Below, piece by piece: positions 24,923 to 37,839 of a DNA stretch of 64,000 nt. Where the stretch lies: positions 77,093,401 through 77,157,400 of the forward strand of contig CM049315.1 of assembly GCA_026874595.1 (NCBI GenBank), written 5' to 3'. Below the pieces are notes generated by a model. The model was not told the origin of the DNA, did not search any database, and saw nothing but the letters and a program-made list of their open reading frames with translations. The position numbers were made by a program, and so were the translations under genes. The stretch is from Sipunculus nudus (Eukaryota; Annelida; Sipuncula; Golfingiida; Sipunculidae). Within the stretch, counting starts at the first letter, position 1; the number at the start of each line of letters is the position of its first letter.

Positions 24923-25087
24923 GGGACTCGGCCAAACTGCCCGCTTTGTAGAGGTGTCCATTATATGGAAGTCCTGACCACAAGATAAATAATAAGGAGG
25001 AGGAGAACAAAAAAAAAAAAAAAAAAACGGGACTGCCAAAAACTGCCTACTTGATATAGAAATGCCCAATTTATGGAGGTTCTCACT
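24923..25087. repeat. Diverged tandem duplication of a ~57 bp block
   Basis: GGGACTCGGCCAAACTGCC...TTATATGGAAGTCCT (24923-24979) is repeated in diverged form as GGGACTGCCAAAAACTGCC...TTTATGGAGGTTCT (25029-25087), separated by a poly(A) tract at about 25011-25027. The minus-strand frame 24707-25105 (132 codons, with a run of Phe) crosses this block and is not a gene. Confidence 0.65.
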
Positions 25088-26419
25088 AGGAGAGATTCCA
25101 CTCAATATGATTTCTGAATTCCATGTATATCCATCCCAGCTTTTAGTAAAATCTGATGTTCAAAAGGCCAAGCAGTGTCCCATCACCATTCGTGATCTCT
25201 TATAACCGGACAGTGGCTGGCGTCGTCATGACATTTGAACAAAGCCCATTATATTATAACTAATCGCATCCACAGGACTAAGATAGTTGATGTGTGAGAA
25301 TAATTATTAGGTGATCGATCCATATCCTCTGGACGTTGTCAGGTTGTGGATGTCACGGGCGTCGGTGCAGTGTGCTCGGTTATTGAATCTTGAGCTTAAT
25401 ATCAGGAACCCTACGGTTGTTCGAATTTGGGAGTACTTTGGAAACCGTGAGATATATCATATTGTCAGCTTTCGTGTTGTATTTACAAAAAGGCGCCCGT
25501 TTTAGTGGAAAAATACCGTAAATCCTCGTCTTACGACTACCTGAGTTTAACGAAAACTTTTTTTGAGTCCCAATTCTTATCTTCTCTTTATATCAAACAT
25601 CGCTTAGACATCCACCTCAAAAATGCGACGTTGGTGGTCGTAATTATGAGGTGTAACTCAATGTTACTTTTTAGCACCCTGCGGTGATAGACTCTTTTTG
25701 TATTCTTAAAGGTTTTGTGCCTCATCTAAATATCATTTTAAGAGTAAGTACACGCCGAGGTGAAACCATTGGATAACATGAAGTCCTCGGCATAGGTGTG
25801 CTTTATGAAGAGCAGCGTCGGTAAACGCCATCACGATTAATTGTTATCCCTGTATTCGAGCTAATCTATATCGGTATGGTAGACCTGTTATACAATGTGA
25901 CTGTCTACTCCATGAAATGCTTAATGGAACATAATCATGCAGGCACAATATTATGCCTATTCTTTCACACTACCAGTTCAGTTTTGTTTTATACATTTTA
26001 TTGGCCAAGCCAGTCAGGACATCACCTGATTAACACATGTTGTGACTCCGCGATGCACATGGCCCCACACGCTGTGTTTATGTTGACACCTGTGATCGCG
26101 CCCGATCCAATATTTTTAACACTGGTTTACACGAGTAAGCAATCGGTTTCAGGGCAATATTTTGGCAGGTACCGGTACAGATTTATTTAAAGGGAAGAAG
26201 GTATTTTTCGTGTAAATTCAATATGCCTTACAGGTGACTGGGTCCCTTTAAGTTATAATAATCTCTCGTTTTATCATTTACCTTGCCACATAGAAAACTA
26301 TTTCCATCATGTATGGTGTACAAGTAAGCCAGGAAAGCTTGTACTCAACTTGCTCTTGAGAAGACGGACCATGGACCAGCTAAACAAGAAATCTCTCAAT
26401 TATTGCGTTCAACCCCATT
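25088..26419. other. Unique DNA without a supported gene
   Basis: The + frame at 25876-26190 (104 codons) has no domain and ends at a TTTAAAGGG motif. CAGGTGACTGGGTCCCTTTAA at 26234-26254 resembles an inverted MITE-A terminus, but no matching second end is clear. Confidence 0.45.
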
Positions 26420-26677
26420 CGTGTGTGCGTTTGCGTGTGTGTGTTTGTTCACAACATAACTCACGCAATTATAAACGAAATCTCATGAACTTTTCGGGGC
26501 ATTTTGGGGATATATTAAATTTTGGTGTGCATCCGGTACATGATCCTGACTCAGAAGCTTTATCAAGGAATATTCACAAATGTAAAGTCAATTATGCACG
26601 AATCAACCTGGGAATATATGGGGGGGGGGGGGCGAATACGTGAATGCAAACACGTACACCCCACAATAGAGACACCT
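26420..26677 (+). repeat. Dispersed repeat family C, copy 2
   Basis: It is colinear with 12789-13075 (see that entry), with a poly(G) run of about 13 bp at 26620-26632 inserted near its 3' part. The short frames at 26350-26758 are chance readings of this repeat. Confidence 0.8.
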
Positions 26678-28965
26678 CAAATGGAACAGGCTATCATTCC
26701 TTATAATGTAGATGGCTATAGTTTCCATTTAACTTACATTCTGTCGATGCAAATCTAAGCACTCTTTTCTGAACTTCCTCCTTCTATTTTAAACAGCAAT
26801 TGACCTAATTGTCCTCACTTGACAAGCGCAAAAATAGCGTTATTTGGGCAACTCTACGAAAATTAACAGGAACGCCTATAGTCTGTACCAGTACCCGTGT
26901 CCGCATATATTTTAAACAAATTAGACAGGATTGCCCATGGTTTGCGTAATATACTAATGCCTTATCTTTCACTGAATTCATATGAGAAAAATATTTTTAA
27001 AATATAAAGAAAACACAGAATATTTACATGGAAAGCTTTCTTTGCATCAAAGCTCATTTGCATAATTAGGTCAAATGGGTGGAGCGTATAAGGACTGTGG
27101 GGATCAGGTTAATTTAAACAAAACAGACCAGCTTGACCGCCATCGTTTACTTCTCCAAGTCACGTTCTGATGTCTTTAGTCCAATTGATAAGGATTCTGG
27201 TTCTAAGTCCTTGTCAGGTACTCCTGCGTTGCCTCAGCAGTGCCAGTATTTTGGTTTTTAAATGGCGAGAGTAAACCCAAGTGCGTTCCTAAATGATTCA
27301 TATTTTGAAAACTGATTTTATTTCGCGAAGGATATATCTCAGCGCCATCTATCAGAAACTGCGTCAGTTTATCGAATTCGGAACCTTAATAACCCGGCCG
27401 GGTCCGAACTCGGCCCGTGAAAAGTCCGCACCGAACGAAGTCGCCTCTGGCCTGTCTAAACGCAAAAACGGTTAATACGTTAGTACATACAATTTATGGT
27501 TTGAAAAATGTATGCACAAATTGCAATCATATGCACAGATGTCACCATATGAACATGGATACACATTATATATATGTGCACTCGCACATTCAGATTGCAT
27601 ACAAAACACACACTCAATAGGTGTAGAAAAAAGAAAGGTATAAATGTTCTATATGTACTAAAAAAGACTGCTTTGTAAAACAATACTGACAGTACCAAGA
27701 TATAGGAAGGCAACTTATTCTGCAATTCATTTCCTTGTGTAGTGGTTTACTTTGTACTGAAATATTCATGGTTTACCATTACCAGAAATTTCTATAGCGA
27801 CGCTAAAATTAGATTTAAAATAACAGCAAAAGGCTCTATCGATTATTGATGCTTATTATGCGAACCACTGACAGCTTGGCTCGGCTTTTATGAGGATCTT
27901 GGTTTACGGCTAACTCCTCTAAGCTCGGACTACGCAAGCCAGCCTTGTTTCAATGTTTAAATACACCATCTCCCTAAACACACTCAAATACACTCACAAA
28001 AAGGCATTCCTCATGCCGCTTACTCCTGTTAATAATTAAAAAAATTCCTTACTTATTGTGCCAATTAAAACAGTTCTTATTCTTCTATTTTACCAATGAG
28101 TGTGCATGCATAGAATAGTGTACAGTCTTTAGAGCAAACTGTAAGTTGGGTTTTGTGTAACTGTTTAATTGCTACCGTGTTATATACTTTCAGTTACACC
28201 CAAAACAATGTTATTTTTAAAGGGAATGTGACATACCAAAATTAATGACTGCGTTTTTCGCCACATCAGGAAGTATAGATTTGATACCACACAGAAATTT
28301 GATACTCCATATAAGAAATGTTATTCAGCCATGCATGGAGCACAAATGAAGCCGTGGATACACGACTCAGTAGGCATATACATGTATATTAGATAGGTGA
28401 TTGAGTCGTGACACAAGTCAGGTTGTTAAATGTACTGCAACGGCCATCCATCCCGTTGCATCAGTATCGTGGTATACAACGACAATCTTAACATTAGGCC
28501 ACCAGCCATGAATAAAATCAACAAAATACAAGTGAACTTATAAACCAAACAGAAAATCCATCTGCATGTTTACAAGTCATTCCCTGCGTCGGTTACGTAC
28601 GTGTTGGCTGGCGTCCGGTAATCCGGGCGGACCATACTTGTATTCATATGGTCAGAAATTCAATAAACAAGTATATGGGTTTACCGATATGCTGAGTTAC
28701 AACAGAATTTGAACGCACATAGGTGTTGTTAGAAAGTACAAAAACATAGCTCACGACTGGTCTGTGTGTGTTTGTGTAGGTAGCCTGACTCCGAGCCGTT
28801 ACGTTCCTTTGTTCACCATACAAGAGGCCTTGGCCAACTATTTCAACGAATCAAGATGATACACTGCAAGTGAGTTTATTCATTCCGATATAAATATGCA
28901 TGTAAAAAGTGTCTTTGCGAAGCTTTGTTCGCCATGTAAATGCACACAATAGCTTTTACAAGTAT

Positions 28966-29067
<102 letters not shown>

Positions 29068-30637
29068 GAATAGCCCTGCTGGTTCATTTAATGTAGAAAT
29101 CTGTATATATAAAAATATATATATATATATCTTAAGAGATTATTCAGACCTCAATATAAGGATCTTATTTCTGTCATTTCCCATCTGAAAAATTGCTTTT
29201 ATACATCACCATTAAAAATTCCTTGAAAAAAAAACAAGCTAGAATGATTTACATGTATTGGTTATAGCCCAATGAAATGCAAACCGTGAGGTTTGCGAGG
29301 CTTGTGTCACATGGCAGGCGAGCCGTTAAGGCGAGGGCTATAACTGATTTGTCCCACATTCCCCGCCTCCTTGATCAAAGGTCACGCGTGTCATTTTTTT
29401 TTTGGCTACCCACCAGTTCTTTGCCATATTTGGAAAGTCACCATGCAACTATACTTGCATGGTCACGTTTCATGACCCTGTGATGCAAGCAGATTTGCAT
29501 GAACGTAGAGTAAGAACAAAGGAAAATACGCCGCGTGTGGGACAAACATACATACATGCACACCTATATTATATATAATTATGTAATGTTTATAAATGCA
29601 CATTGTAACACAGATATAGTAAGATTAATGTTGCCTAATCACACAAAAGTGTGAACCAGGGACATATTTAAACTAGATAAGTGTTATAAACACTAACATC
29701 TGCAAATGAACAATAGTCCCGGCCTTGTATATATGTTATATATGTGCAGAGGGACATCTAGCTAAGACAAAAATGAAATAGGGTGACTCACCATACACCA
29801 CTTAGTCTGTTCCGGCACGCCTAGTACGTACGTGCCTCCGTTATAGCCTCATATTGAAGTTGAGATTGAATTCTAGATATTCAAACACAGAACGGCAGTA
29901 AGTGTATATAAAGCTCCAAATCCATGCTTAAATAAGGCATTATTTGTAGAACTGCTGAAGGCATTATCTATCAGTATTAAGTCCGATACTGAAAGACCTC
30001 TCTGACTGTGCGTGGACTTGAAATCTATTCTCTGTCTTTAAGAAGGGATTATTTACTCAGCCATTGACTTGATCCGCCAGAAAATATTTAGATTATCCTC
30101 GGGGAAAATGGTAACTGAGCTAAGGCCCCTTTTCACGTACATAAACCTTCCCTCTCCTGAAATACAAACACCCAAGTCTAACCGTTAAGCACGTGTATTG
30201 TCTCTGGCGTGTCATCGTGACGACCCGAAGGAACCTCCTTTCTCCGGGGCAAATAGGGGCTGTGTTTTAGTTCTGCTCAAATTTATAACAAAACTCACTT
30301 TACCAGCGTTGACAGGGCCGGCCCCGCTGGGAGGTTTTTCTTAATTCTCATCCGGCCTTGAGGGGTTGGGGATTGAACGTCGGGACGTTCATTGAAGGCG
30401 ATGGGCCTCTGTTTGACGAGTACTTGTCGATGAAAAGATGTGTTACAGTTTGTTTTGGGATGAAGTGAGAGTGGTTCGAAGGGTTTAAGAAAGTCTGTGA
30501 AATAAGACCACTTTGTTTACCGGTGTATTACAACTTATATAACCTGCATATGTACCCTCTCTCTCTGTTTGTGAAGTACACCTGCATAGGTGAGTGAGAA
30601 AATCCTTCCTCAAACATGCATGTTTCGGTCGTATGGT

Positions 30638-30665
30638 GTGTGTGTGAGTGTATGTGTGTGTGTGA

Positions 30666-30704
<39 letters not shown>
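30638..30704. repeat. Compound (GT)n(GA)n microsatellite
   Basis: GT repeats with small interruptions pass into GA repeats; the Arg/Glu-repeat frame at 30616-30825 is an artefact. Confidence 0.94.
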
Positions 30705-31689
30705 TCACGGACATACAGACATACAAACAGACATGCGGAAAGTTATACTAGACCGGATTAAATATGATACGTTGATTCAAATATGTATCATTGATAGATC
30801 TATCACATGTTTATTAAGTCCATAATTTAACAAGTTAAATTTATTCTAAATAAGCTACATGTACCAACTAATTACATATAGAAATAAAACCTTGAGGTGA
30901 CATTCAACATGCCTATATTTTAACATTGTAATTCAATGATAATTCATAACATCAGAAAGGTACCAGTTGAACGTGGACTAAATATTATTGAACTCTCCAT
31001 TGTATAAAACTCACCATGTACCGTGTGCCTACAGCCCTATACATTGCATAGACCTGGCGTAAATAGCACTAATTAATAAACCTCTGTGTCACTTAGGTCG
31101 GGAATTGCGGCCCCTTGAGTGTCAGGATTATTATTATTGGCCATGAAAGATTAACCAAGTGACCCCGGTAGTTTATACATAAATAATTGTCCGCGTGTTA
31201 CCACGCTACTGACCATTTGATCAGTGAAGTCAGTGTGAACAGGGCAGTGGACATGAAACATATCGACAAACAATAAAAAGGCCGTTGTCAATTTGTGATA
31301 TACGGTGTATTAAATGCTTTAGGGATGGAATGTTATACTACGGGGGGGGGGGGGGGGGGGAGCTTTTGGCAATCGGGTACGTGTGTGTACCGGGCGTGAA
31401 AGGGGGGGGGGCGAGTTGCTTATTTTGTTTTCTGAAACATATCAGTGAGTATACAGCAAGTGATTGGGCTTTTGGCTACGAGGTGTGTTTATAAGTTTAT
31501 GTTTCTATTTTGTTTACTTAAGCATTTCGATAGGTAATTAGACAAGAAATTAAAGCAAGAAATTAACAAGTGATGACCAGTTTGTGATATACGATGTATT
31601 TTTAAAATGCTTTCGGGATGGTATATGTAACATTATTTAAGATCACTATTTTGAAATCCCAAATATATTCACAACTCATATATTCATTT

Positions 31690-33195
31690 TCTGTCTTCCA
31701 TCCCCTGCTCAGCATTTCCACAGTACTTTATACAAATCAATCAGAGACTATATGGTCAATGGGAAAGAAGATGGTGGTTTAGAAATGACAGATACCGCAC
31801 TACAAGAACAAGCGTTAAATATAGCCTGGATAAAACGAATAAAAGATAGAACATATTTAAACAAATTAAAAGTGATATTAAATGAAATCTTAAAATTAGA
31901 CTTCTTTGTTTTTTATTGTAACTTAAAATCAAATGATGCTCATAAAGTTTTCAAACTTATGTCACCCTCTTGCATGGTTTAATGTAATCCAGGCATGGTG
32001 CAATTTTAATTTTGAAGAGATCAATGAAACAAATGTTATAAATCAATCACTCTGGTTTAACTAGTACAGAAAATTAATTATAAAATGGCCTTTTATAAAG
32101 CATTAAAAGAAAAAAAACTGTAAGTTTATAAGAAACATAATAAAAAAGCAAACTGTTGGATTTTGATTCTTAATAGACAAAGAACTAGAGGAGAAATGTC
32201 GCAACAAATGAAAATGAGTTTATTAGATGCAATACCTAAAGAATGGAAGTTATTATTGAATAAAATTACACATGTATGCAGATGAAGGAACAAATGAGGA
32301 ATTTAAAATAAAAAACTGTAATCAAACAGAGCAAGGTATCAATATATATATATATTTGTTTGATTAAGAAAAAACAAATAAAACCTATTAACACCATTAA
32401 GAAATGGAAAGATGAACTGAATATAGAAAATGATGATTTTATTTCAAGAGGTTTAACATATTTATACAAGAATACAATTTCCACTAAATTAAGATATTTT
32501 CAATACTGATTGTTACATAGGTGTTTGACACTGAACCTTTTTTTATGCAAGATTGGTGTAAGATCTGATAATCATTGTAAATTTTGCAAGAACGAGGATG
32601 AGACTGTGAAGCATTCATTTGGGATTGTATTTTTGTGAAACACATATGGTCAGAATTTTCAAAACTGATGAATATGTTTAAAATTTTAAATACTTATGAC
32701 AATTTGACTTACTCCGAAGTGATGTTGGGAATTTATGAAATTATATTGTATTACTACTTAAAAGATTTATCTATGTCTGCAGATATAAGGAGAATAAGCC
32801 AGTCCTTAAAGTTTTTATAGAATTTTTAAAACAAAACATTCTTATAGAAAGAAAAGAAGCAAAGTTAAAAGGGAAACTTGAGCCCCATAATCTTAAATGG
32901 AAAAAAGTGTGCTGATTTATTAACCCAATAAATATGTATTGACCATATTATGGAAGATGCTCAATTGGATGTAAACAGCTATGGAATTATCACCAAAGCT
33001 TAAGAGACTAATATGTATTTTTTAGATCAAGTAAATTTATGTGTGTACATGTTTGTAATAAGTATGATTTTTTCTCTTTATCTTATTCATTATTACCATT
33101 ATTCATTCATTGTGTTTGCATTACGTCAGTGTCAATACTATGTGTTCATGTGTGTATTGTATATGTATTTTGTTGTGTTATTAATAAAAAAAAAA
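31690..33195 (+). pseudogene. L1-like LINE, 3' part of ORF2 with poly(A) tail, decayed
   Basis: The + strand reads VNGKEDGGLEMTD...QALNIAWIKRIKDRT from 31754, the 'GGL.(M)PD...AL...WI.R' block that follows the reverse-transcriptase domain in L1/Tx1-type ORF2. Near 32540-32680 it reads HCKFCKNEDETVKHS, then after a frameshift FWDCIFVKHIWSEFSK. This is the C-terminal CxxC...H...C knuckle of the same proteins. Several frameshifts and stops separate these pieces. The element is 5' truncated: no RT or endonuclease is present. A non-coding 3' part ends in TTAATA followed by a 10-A run at 33186-33195, as expected of target-primed reverse transcription. It is related to, but not the same copy as, the minus-strand LINE at 37.8-40.9 kb. 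Confidence 0.85.
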
Positions 33196-33264
33196 CATTA
33201 CTAGGCGGGGGGGGGGGTTGTTGTTGTTGCGTGTTTTGTTGTAGTGGTTGTTTTGCTGACATAT

Positions 33265-33280
33265 ATTTATATATATATAT

Positions 33281-33332
<52 letters not shown>
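33265..33332. repeat. (AT)n microsatellite with short interruptions
   Basis: AT run with ATACATACAT interruptions. Confidence 0.94.
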
Positions 33333-33335
<3 letters not shown>

Positions 33336-34600
33336 AGTATAAATATATCAAGCCTATAGTTATTTTGGCTAAGTTCCCAGTTACTCTTGTGTTCTAATTA
33401 TTTTATACATTAGGCCTACGCCAACCTATAGGCGTATTATTTTATGTTTAAGTCTCAACTATTTAAGTGATGAAAAAAAACACGGAAAATAATAACTTAT
33501 GACTTTCAAAATCATTTTTACAATTCATTTTTACAAATTGGATCGTTGGTAAATTAGATAGGTCTAACTGCCTATTATAATACTCCGTTCCAAAGACCGT
33601 GACTTCCTGTTTTTTTTTCTTTTTCCGTTTTCTTCTCTACCTTTATTTCATTAAATTCATTTAATTCATTAAATACAAATACATCACGACGCTGATGTAT
33701 TGTATTTCTATATATGAGAAGTGCATGGCTAACTCAGCCTAACTGTACGGCGCTGTATGTGAAAACTTTGCAGTCATATTGGAATGACGTAACCGTGACG
33801 TCACGGTGGTCGCGTGAAATTTTCTGAATACACATTATGAAGAGGCCAGCATTAGGTGTCACCGTGTCCAACAGACCCAGTTGAGCTCCTCTATTTTAAA
33901 CTGTATATTGCCGGTATTAATCAAAATACACAGAGCCCCGGCCATGGGCATTCATTCATATAGCTGGTGGTCCAACTTGTCTGTATATACATCCGGAATA
34001 AAAGGCCGAATTATCCACAAATGACGCAATTTCTAATGTACATTTGTATCCCCAAATTATTCATCAATGTGACCAGAGGTAAATCCACAAGAATTAAAAC
34101 CAAAGTGCTTTGCACTGCTGGGAACAATTATATTGAAATATAGTCAATACATGGGCCTTTATGTCCCATGATACTCCTGCTCGACGGACATACGTATTGG
34201 GAAACATATTAGAATGTATGTACAGAGTATGTACCCTTGACTTCTGTTGCCCTTCTGTTGTAAGAGGAGTTAATATTTTGTTAAATTATAATACACGCGG
34301 GCAGAACACTGTCACGGGATACCACGCATCGACGCTCTGTACCGCAAAACTGTGTATGCAAAACAAGGATTGCAAATTCAGAAAATTAAAAAGCTACCTT
34401 CAAATTAAGTCATTGTATTAAAGTCACGAAATAAGTTGTGATTTTATAAGTCCAGTCATTATAAGGAATGACCCACCACAAACTGCAACAGATATTATTT
34501 TGTCCCCATTCGTCTAGGAAATGAGTATGGATGCACATATTAAAAGTCTAGCAAAATATTATGAGTGGAACAATGATTAATTTGCATAAATCCAATATGG
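33333..34600. other. Unique DNA with a palindromic CRE
   Basis: No gene is supported; the + frame 34161-34421 lacks any motif. The 14 bp palindrome CCGTGACGTCACGG is at 33793-33806. Confidence 0.5.
33793..33806. promoter_or_regulatory. Extended palindromic CRE
   Basis: CCGTGACGTCACGG is a perfect 14 bp palindrome centred on the CREB/ATF octamer TGACGTCA. It lies in a short CpG-containing patch. Function is inferred from the motif only. Confidence 0.35.
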
Positions 34601-34689
34601 TCGCCAGTCACATGCAGTTTCTGATTCATATTAACTACTAATCGTAAAAGCTGAACCTAGAAACTTTCAAATTAAACCGTGATAGATCC

Positions 34690-35110
34690 TGATCAATTTT
34701 GCCTGAAATCGACAGAATTAGGTCACTGTGATCTATATTATTCGCGCTAAATGTCAAAAACATGATTTTGAGCACCATGAAAGCCTGACGCTTTTGAGTG
34801 TACGAGAGTGTTTAACAATTATTGTTGGCATATAAAATTGAAATAATGTGCCCAATGCACACCTTTAGCATGCAATGTATGAACAGAGTTTAACCTGAAT
34901 TTTCCGAGTTATGAGGCAAAAACCTATTCGAGCACCACAAAGGTAAGACGCTTGCCAGTAAAAATACATACACAATGGCAGATTTTTCAATAAAGTCGCC
35001 AGCTGTCGTCACAAAAATTACCGACATATTGATCATGGGACCAAAATGCAAAATGTACCTTTAGTGGCGCCACCTATTTTGACCTACTTAATGCAGTCCA
35101 AATAACTCTT
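34690..35110. repeat. Diverged duplicated block, ~160 bp period, ending in GTGGCGCCACCT
   Basis: TTTGCCTGAAAT...GAGCACCATGAAAGC...GACGCTT (to about 34793) is repeated as TTAACCTGAATT...GAGCACCACAAAGGT...GACGCTT (to about 34953). Further on, TAGTGGCGCCACCT at about 35064-35077 matches a motif also seen near 52858 and 53670. Confidence 0.5.
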
Positions 35111-37830
35111 TCAGCTCAGCTTTGTTGTCATAATTAATTAAAACCCTGGTTAATTAATCAGTTATCAGGCCTGCCCTTTTGTTCTTTGGTTCATAATGCC
35201 AGACTTGCTGTCCATCTATAATTGTCTTTTCTTTTATTTTATCAAAAGACTAGTTAATATCAAATGATGTGTGCTATAATTTTTCAAGTCAGAAAAAAAT
35301 GCATAGGGATAGACTGCAGCGATCCCAGATTTCTTTAGTATGCATTATATAAAAAGCTCCTTGAGTCATTGATTTAATATTTTAGATGCTGATTGGTCTC
35401 TATGAGAACGTGTGTACTATTGATTGTATTGTCCAAAAATAGTTAAGCTATTGCTATAACTTATGTATGATGACTGGTCGAATCCCATCCCAACAAATAT
35501 GTTATGTGCATGGCTCCCAGAGAGCCGTCGTAGAAACATGTGCATGGTTGGGCAGTTAGTGAGGATCTTTACAGACTGATGAGACATTCATTATTAAAAT
35601 CAGTAACCATAGAGATTTGCAAGAGTATGACTAACAATTATGATGTAACACCACAGTTGGTACAATTTGAATTTCCCATAAAAGCATCAATTTTCCTATA
35701 ATTCTTGAATGCGTTGATTTGGATAGTGATATGTGTGTGGATTTATCATAGGTAACTTTATCAATTGTCTGATACTGGTGGTGCCATCTTAATTCTTTTA
35801 TTTTTCAGCCTCTTTATTTATTAATTTTAGACTGACAAATATATATCAATCATGTCACAGAACAAGCTCTTATTAGCTCACCGATCATATAATATGGTCA
35901 TAAACTAATGCGATAATGTAATTTAATGTAATTTATATTTCTTTAAATCTACAAAGTGTGGAGAAAGTTTCGAATGTTAGCCAAAGGTCATGTTTTCTAT
36001 GATTTAATTCGTTGGATTCAAACGTCACATATATATCCCTATACACTAGAGTAAATACCCTTTGGTGTGTGTGCGTCTGTTACTAAACATAAGAGGAACA
36101 GCCTTATCGATATTTGGGCCGAAAGGTTGAGGTCACAAGCTATTGTCAGCTTTGATATCATATGATGAACTCTTAGGGATGAGATATGTGATTCAATAAT
36201 CACATTTATGGGTCTAAATGAAAAAGATTAATCAAGCAAATGCATATTTGTATAATCCTAATCCTAAACGAATCCAATTGGGGGTAAAGTTCAAGGTCAT
36301 AGATCGCAATTGATGTTTCCACATTTTGAGTCTGAATGCTTACTCCATTAATTTGATCAAACACTTATCACGCCACGTATTCATTCGCTATATAAACCCT
36401 CTAAAAGCCATGAGCCCCGAAGAAACATGAACTACTTGTAAAAGTACAGAAAGAAAAGACGCATAGTAGATAAGAAAACATCTGTCTGATATGGTGCAGT
36501 GAGGCTATGTAACATTCAATCATTAACTTGTCTCAATAGCCTGGACATCAGAAAAATGCTGTTAATTGTTATTTAATGATTTCGACTTTTATCAATTTAA
36601 GCGTAAACCCCCTGCAATAACCTCTTTATTAAAAATAAATTAAAAACAGTTTTAGATTCAAAATAGACCCCATTAAGTATTTGTTATTTAAAAAAAAAAG
36701 AAAACCGCATTCTTTCGAATGGTCTATGTATTGATGAATTTTCCGTCCATTTTAATATGATATTATAGTAAAATAAAAAATAAATTAAAGTAACTTGTAT
36801 GAACAACCCCATTTCCAGTGGACTGAGTAATTCGAACCCACATGATAGTATCAAACAACTTTTGTTCTTATGCCTTCACTATATTTCTATCTTACTTAAA
36901 ATTGGTATTACAATACAAAATCATAAAATGTCATTATATTTTTTAACTTAGCCTTGCAAACACTTTTAAATTGCCAATATCCCAAGCATACAATTTTCTT
37001 ACAGTATGAGGTGTACAATCATTTGGAATGGTTTATGAAATGTTTCACGAGACCTGGCTGTCGGTGGAATTTTCTTGTTCTTTCCTTTTCAAACTTCTGC
37101 GCTCTTTACTTCACCATCACTGATCCACGAAAACAAGTTAAAAACCTAAAAGAAAATTAGACTGACACTTTTGAAACCAATATATACTAGTGAGAGGAAA
37201 GATAGGTCCCATTTACAATTTTAGCATTACCTTTTTTAATTAAACGAAAACATACATGAACAAAAACATGAAGACAGCATACAACATACGATAACAATAA
37301 AATAATGCTACATAATAGACCTGGGTCGTATTATTCTCATATCAAAAGTCTCTGTTTAGGATAACTAACATGTCAATATATACACAAAGTCTATTATGTA
37401 TTGGGTTATATTTGTTTATAAACCTATGATCCAATATGTTTAAGAACATAAGTGTTCAGTTATGGTATCTCCTGAACAGAGCTATATAGATTGATTTTGA
37501 TGATCTTTGCACTGTATATGAAAAAAAAAAAAAAAAAAACAAACATAGCAATTAAAGAAGAGACCACAAAGGAAAGTACTCATATATGTTCCAGAATAAA
37601 TTTGATATTTGGTATTTGCATCCACAAAATAAAGCTACAAAAAATAAATATAAGTAAAACCCCACCCAAACCCATAATGATAATACTGGTTTGTCTGTGC
37701 ATCAGTTAGATAACTAGAAATGTACCCAAATATAATTTTAAATATACTCAAAACATGATGAAACAAAACTTGAAGAATAACAATTTAGTGGAATTAAATG
37801 GTGTTTGATGAAAATTAGATGGGAAACAAT
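35111..37830. other. AT-rich DNA without a supported gene
   Basis: The + frames at 36954-37160 and 37491-37709 show no domain; the second begins in a poly(A) tract (about 37520-37539). No repeat is recognised. Confidence 0.5.
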
Positions 37831-37839
37831 TCATAAATG

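Noticed and set aside
24707-25105. 132-codon minus-strand ORF
   Set aside because: It crosses a poly(A) tract (Phe run) and a diverged tandem duplication, with no domain.
26186-26254. Very short MITE-A copy between two TTAAAGGG motifs
   Set aside because: Only 9-10 bp of the ends match each other and no MITE-A body lies between them.
30300-30440. SINE on the minus strand with a GTTCAATCCCC B-box-like motif
   Set aside because: There is no A-box at the right spacing and no second copy in the window; the motif alone is too weak.
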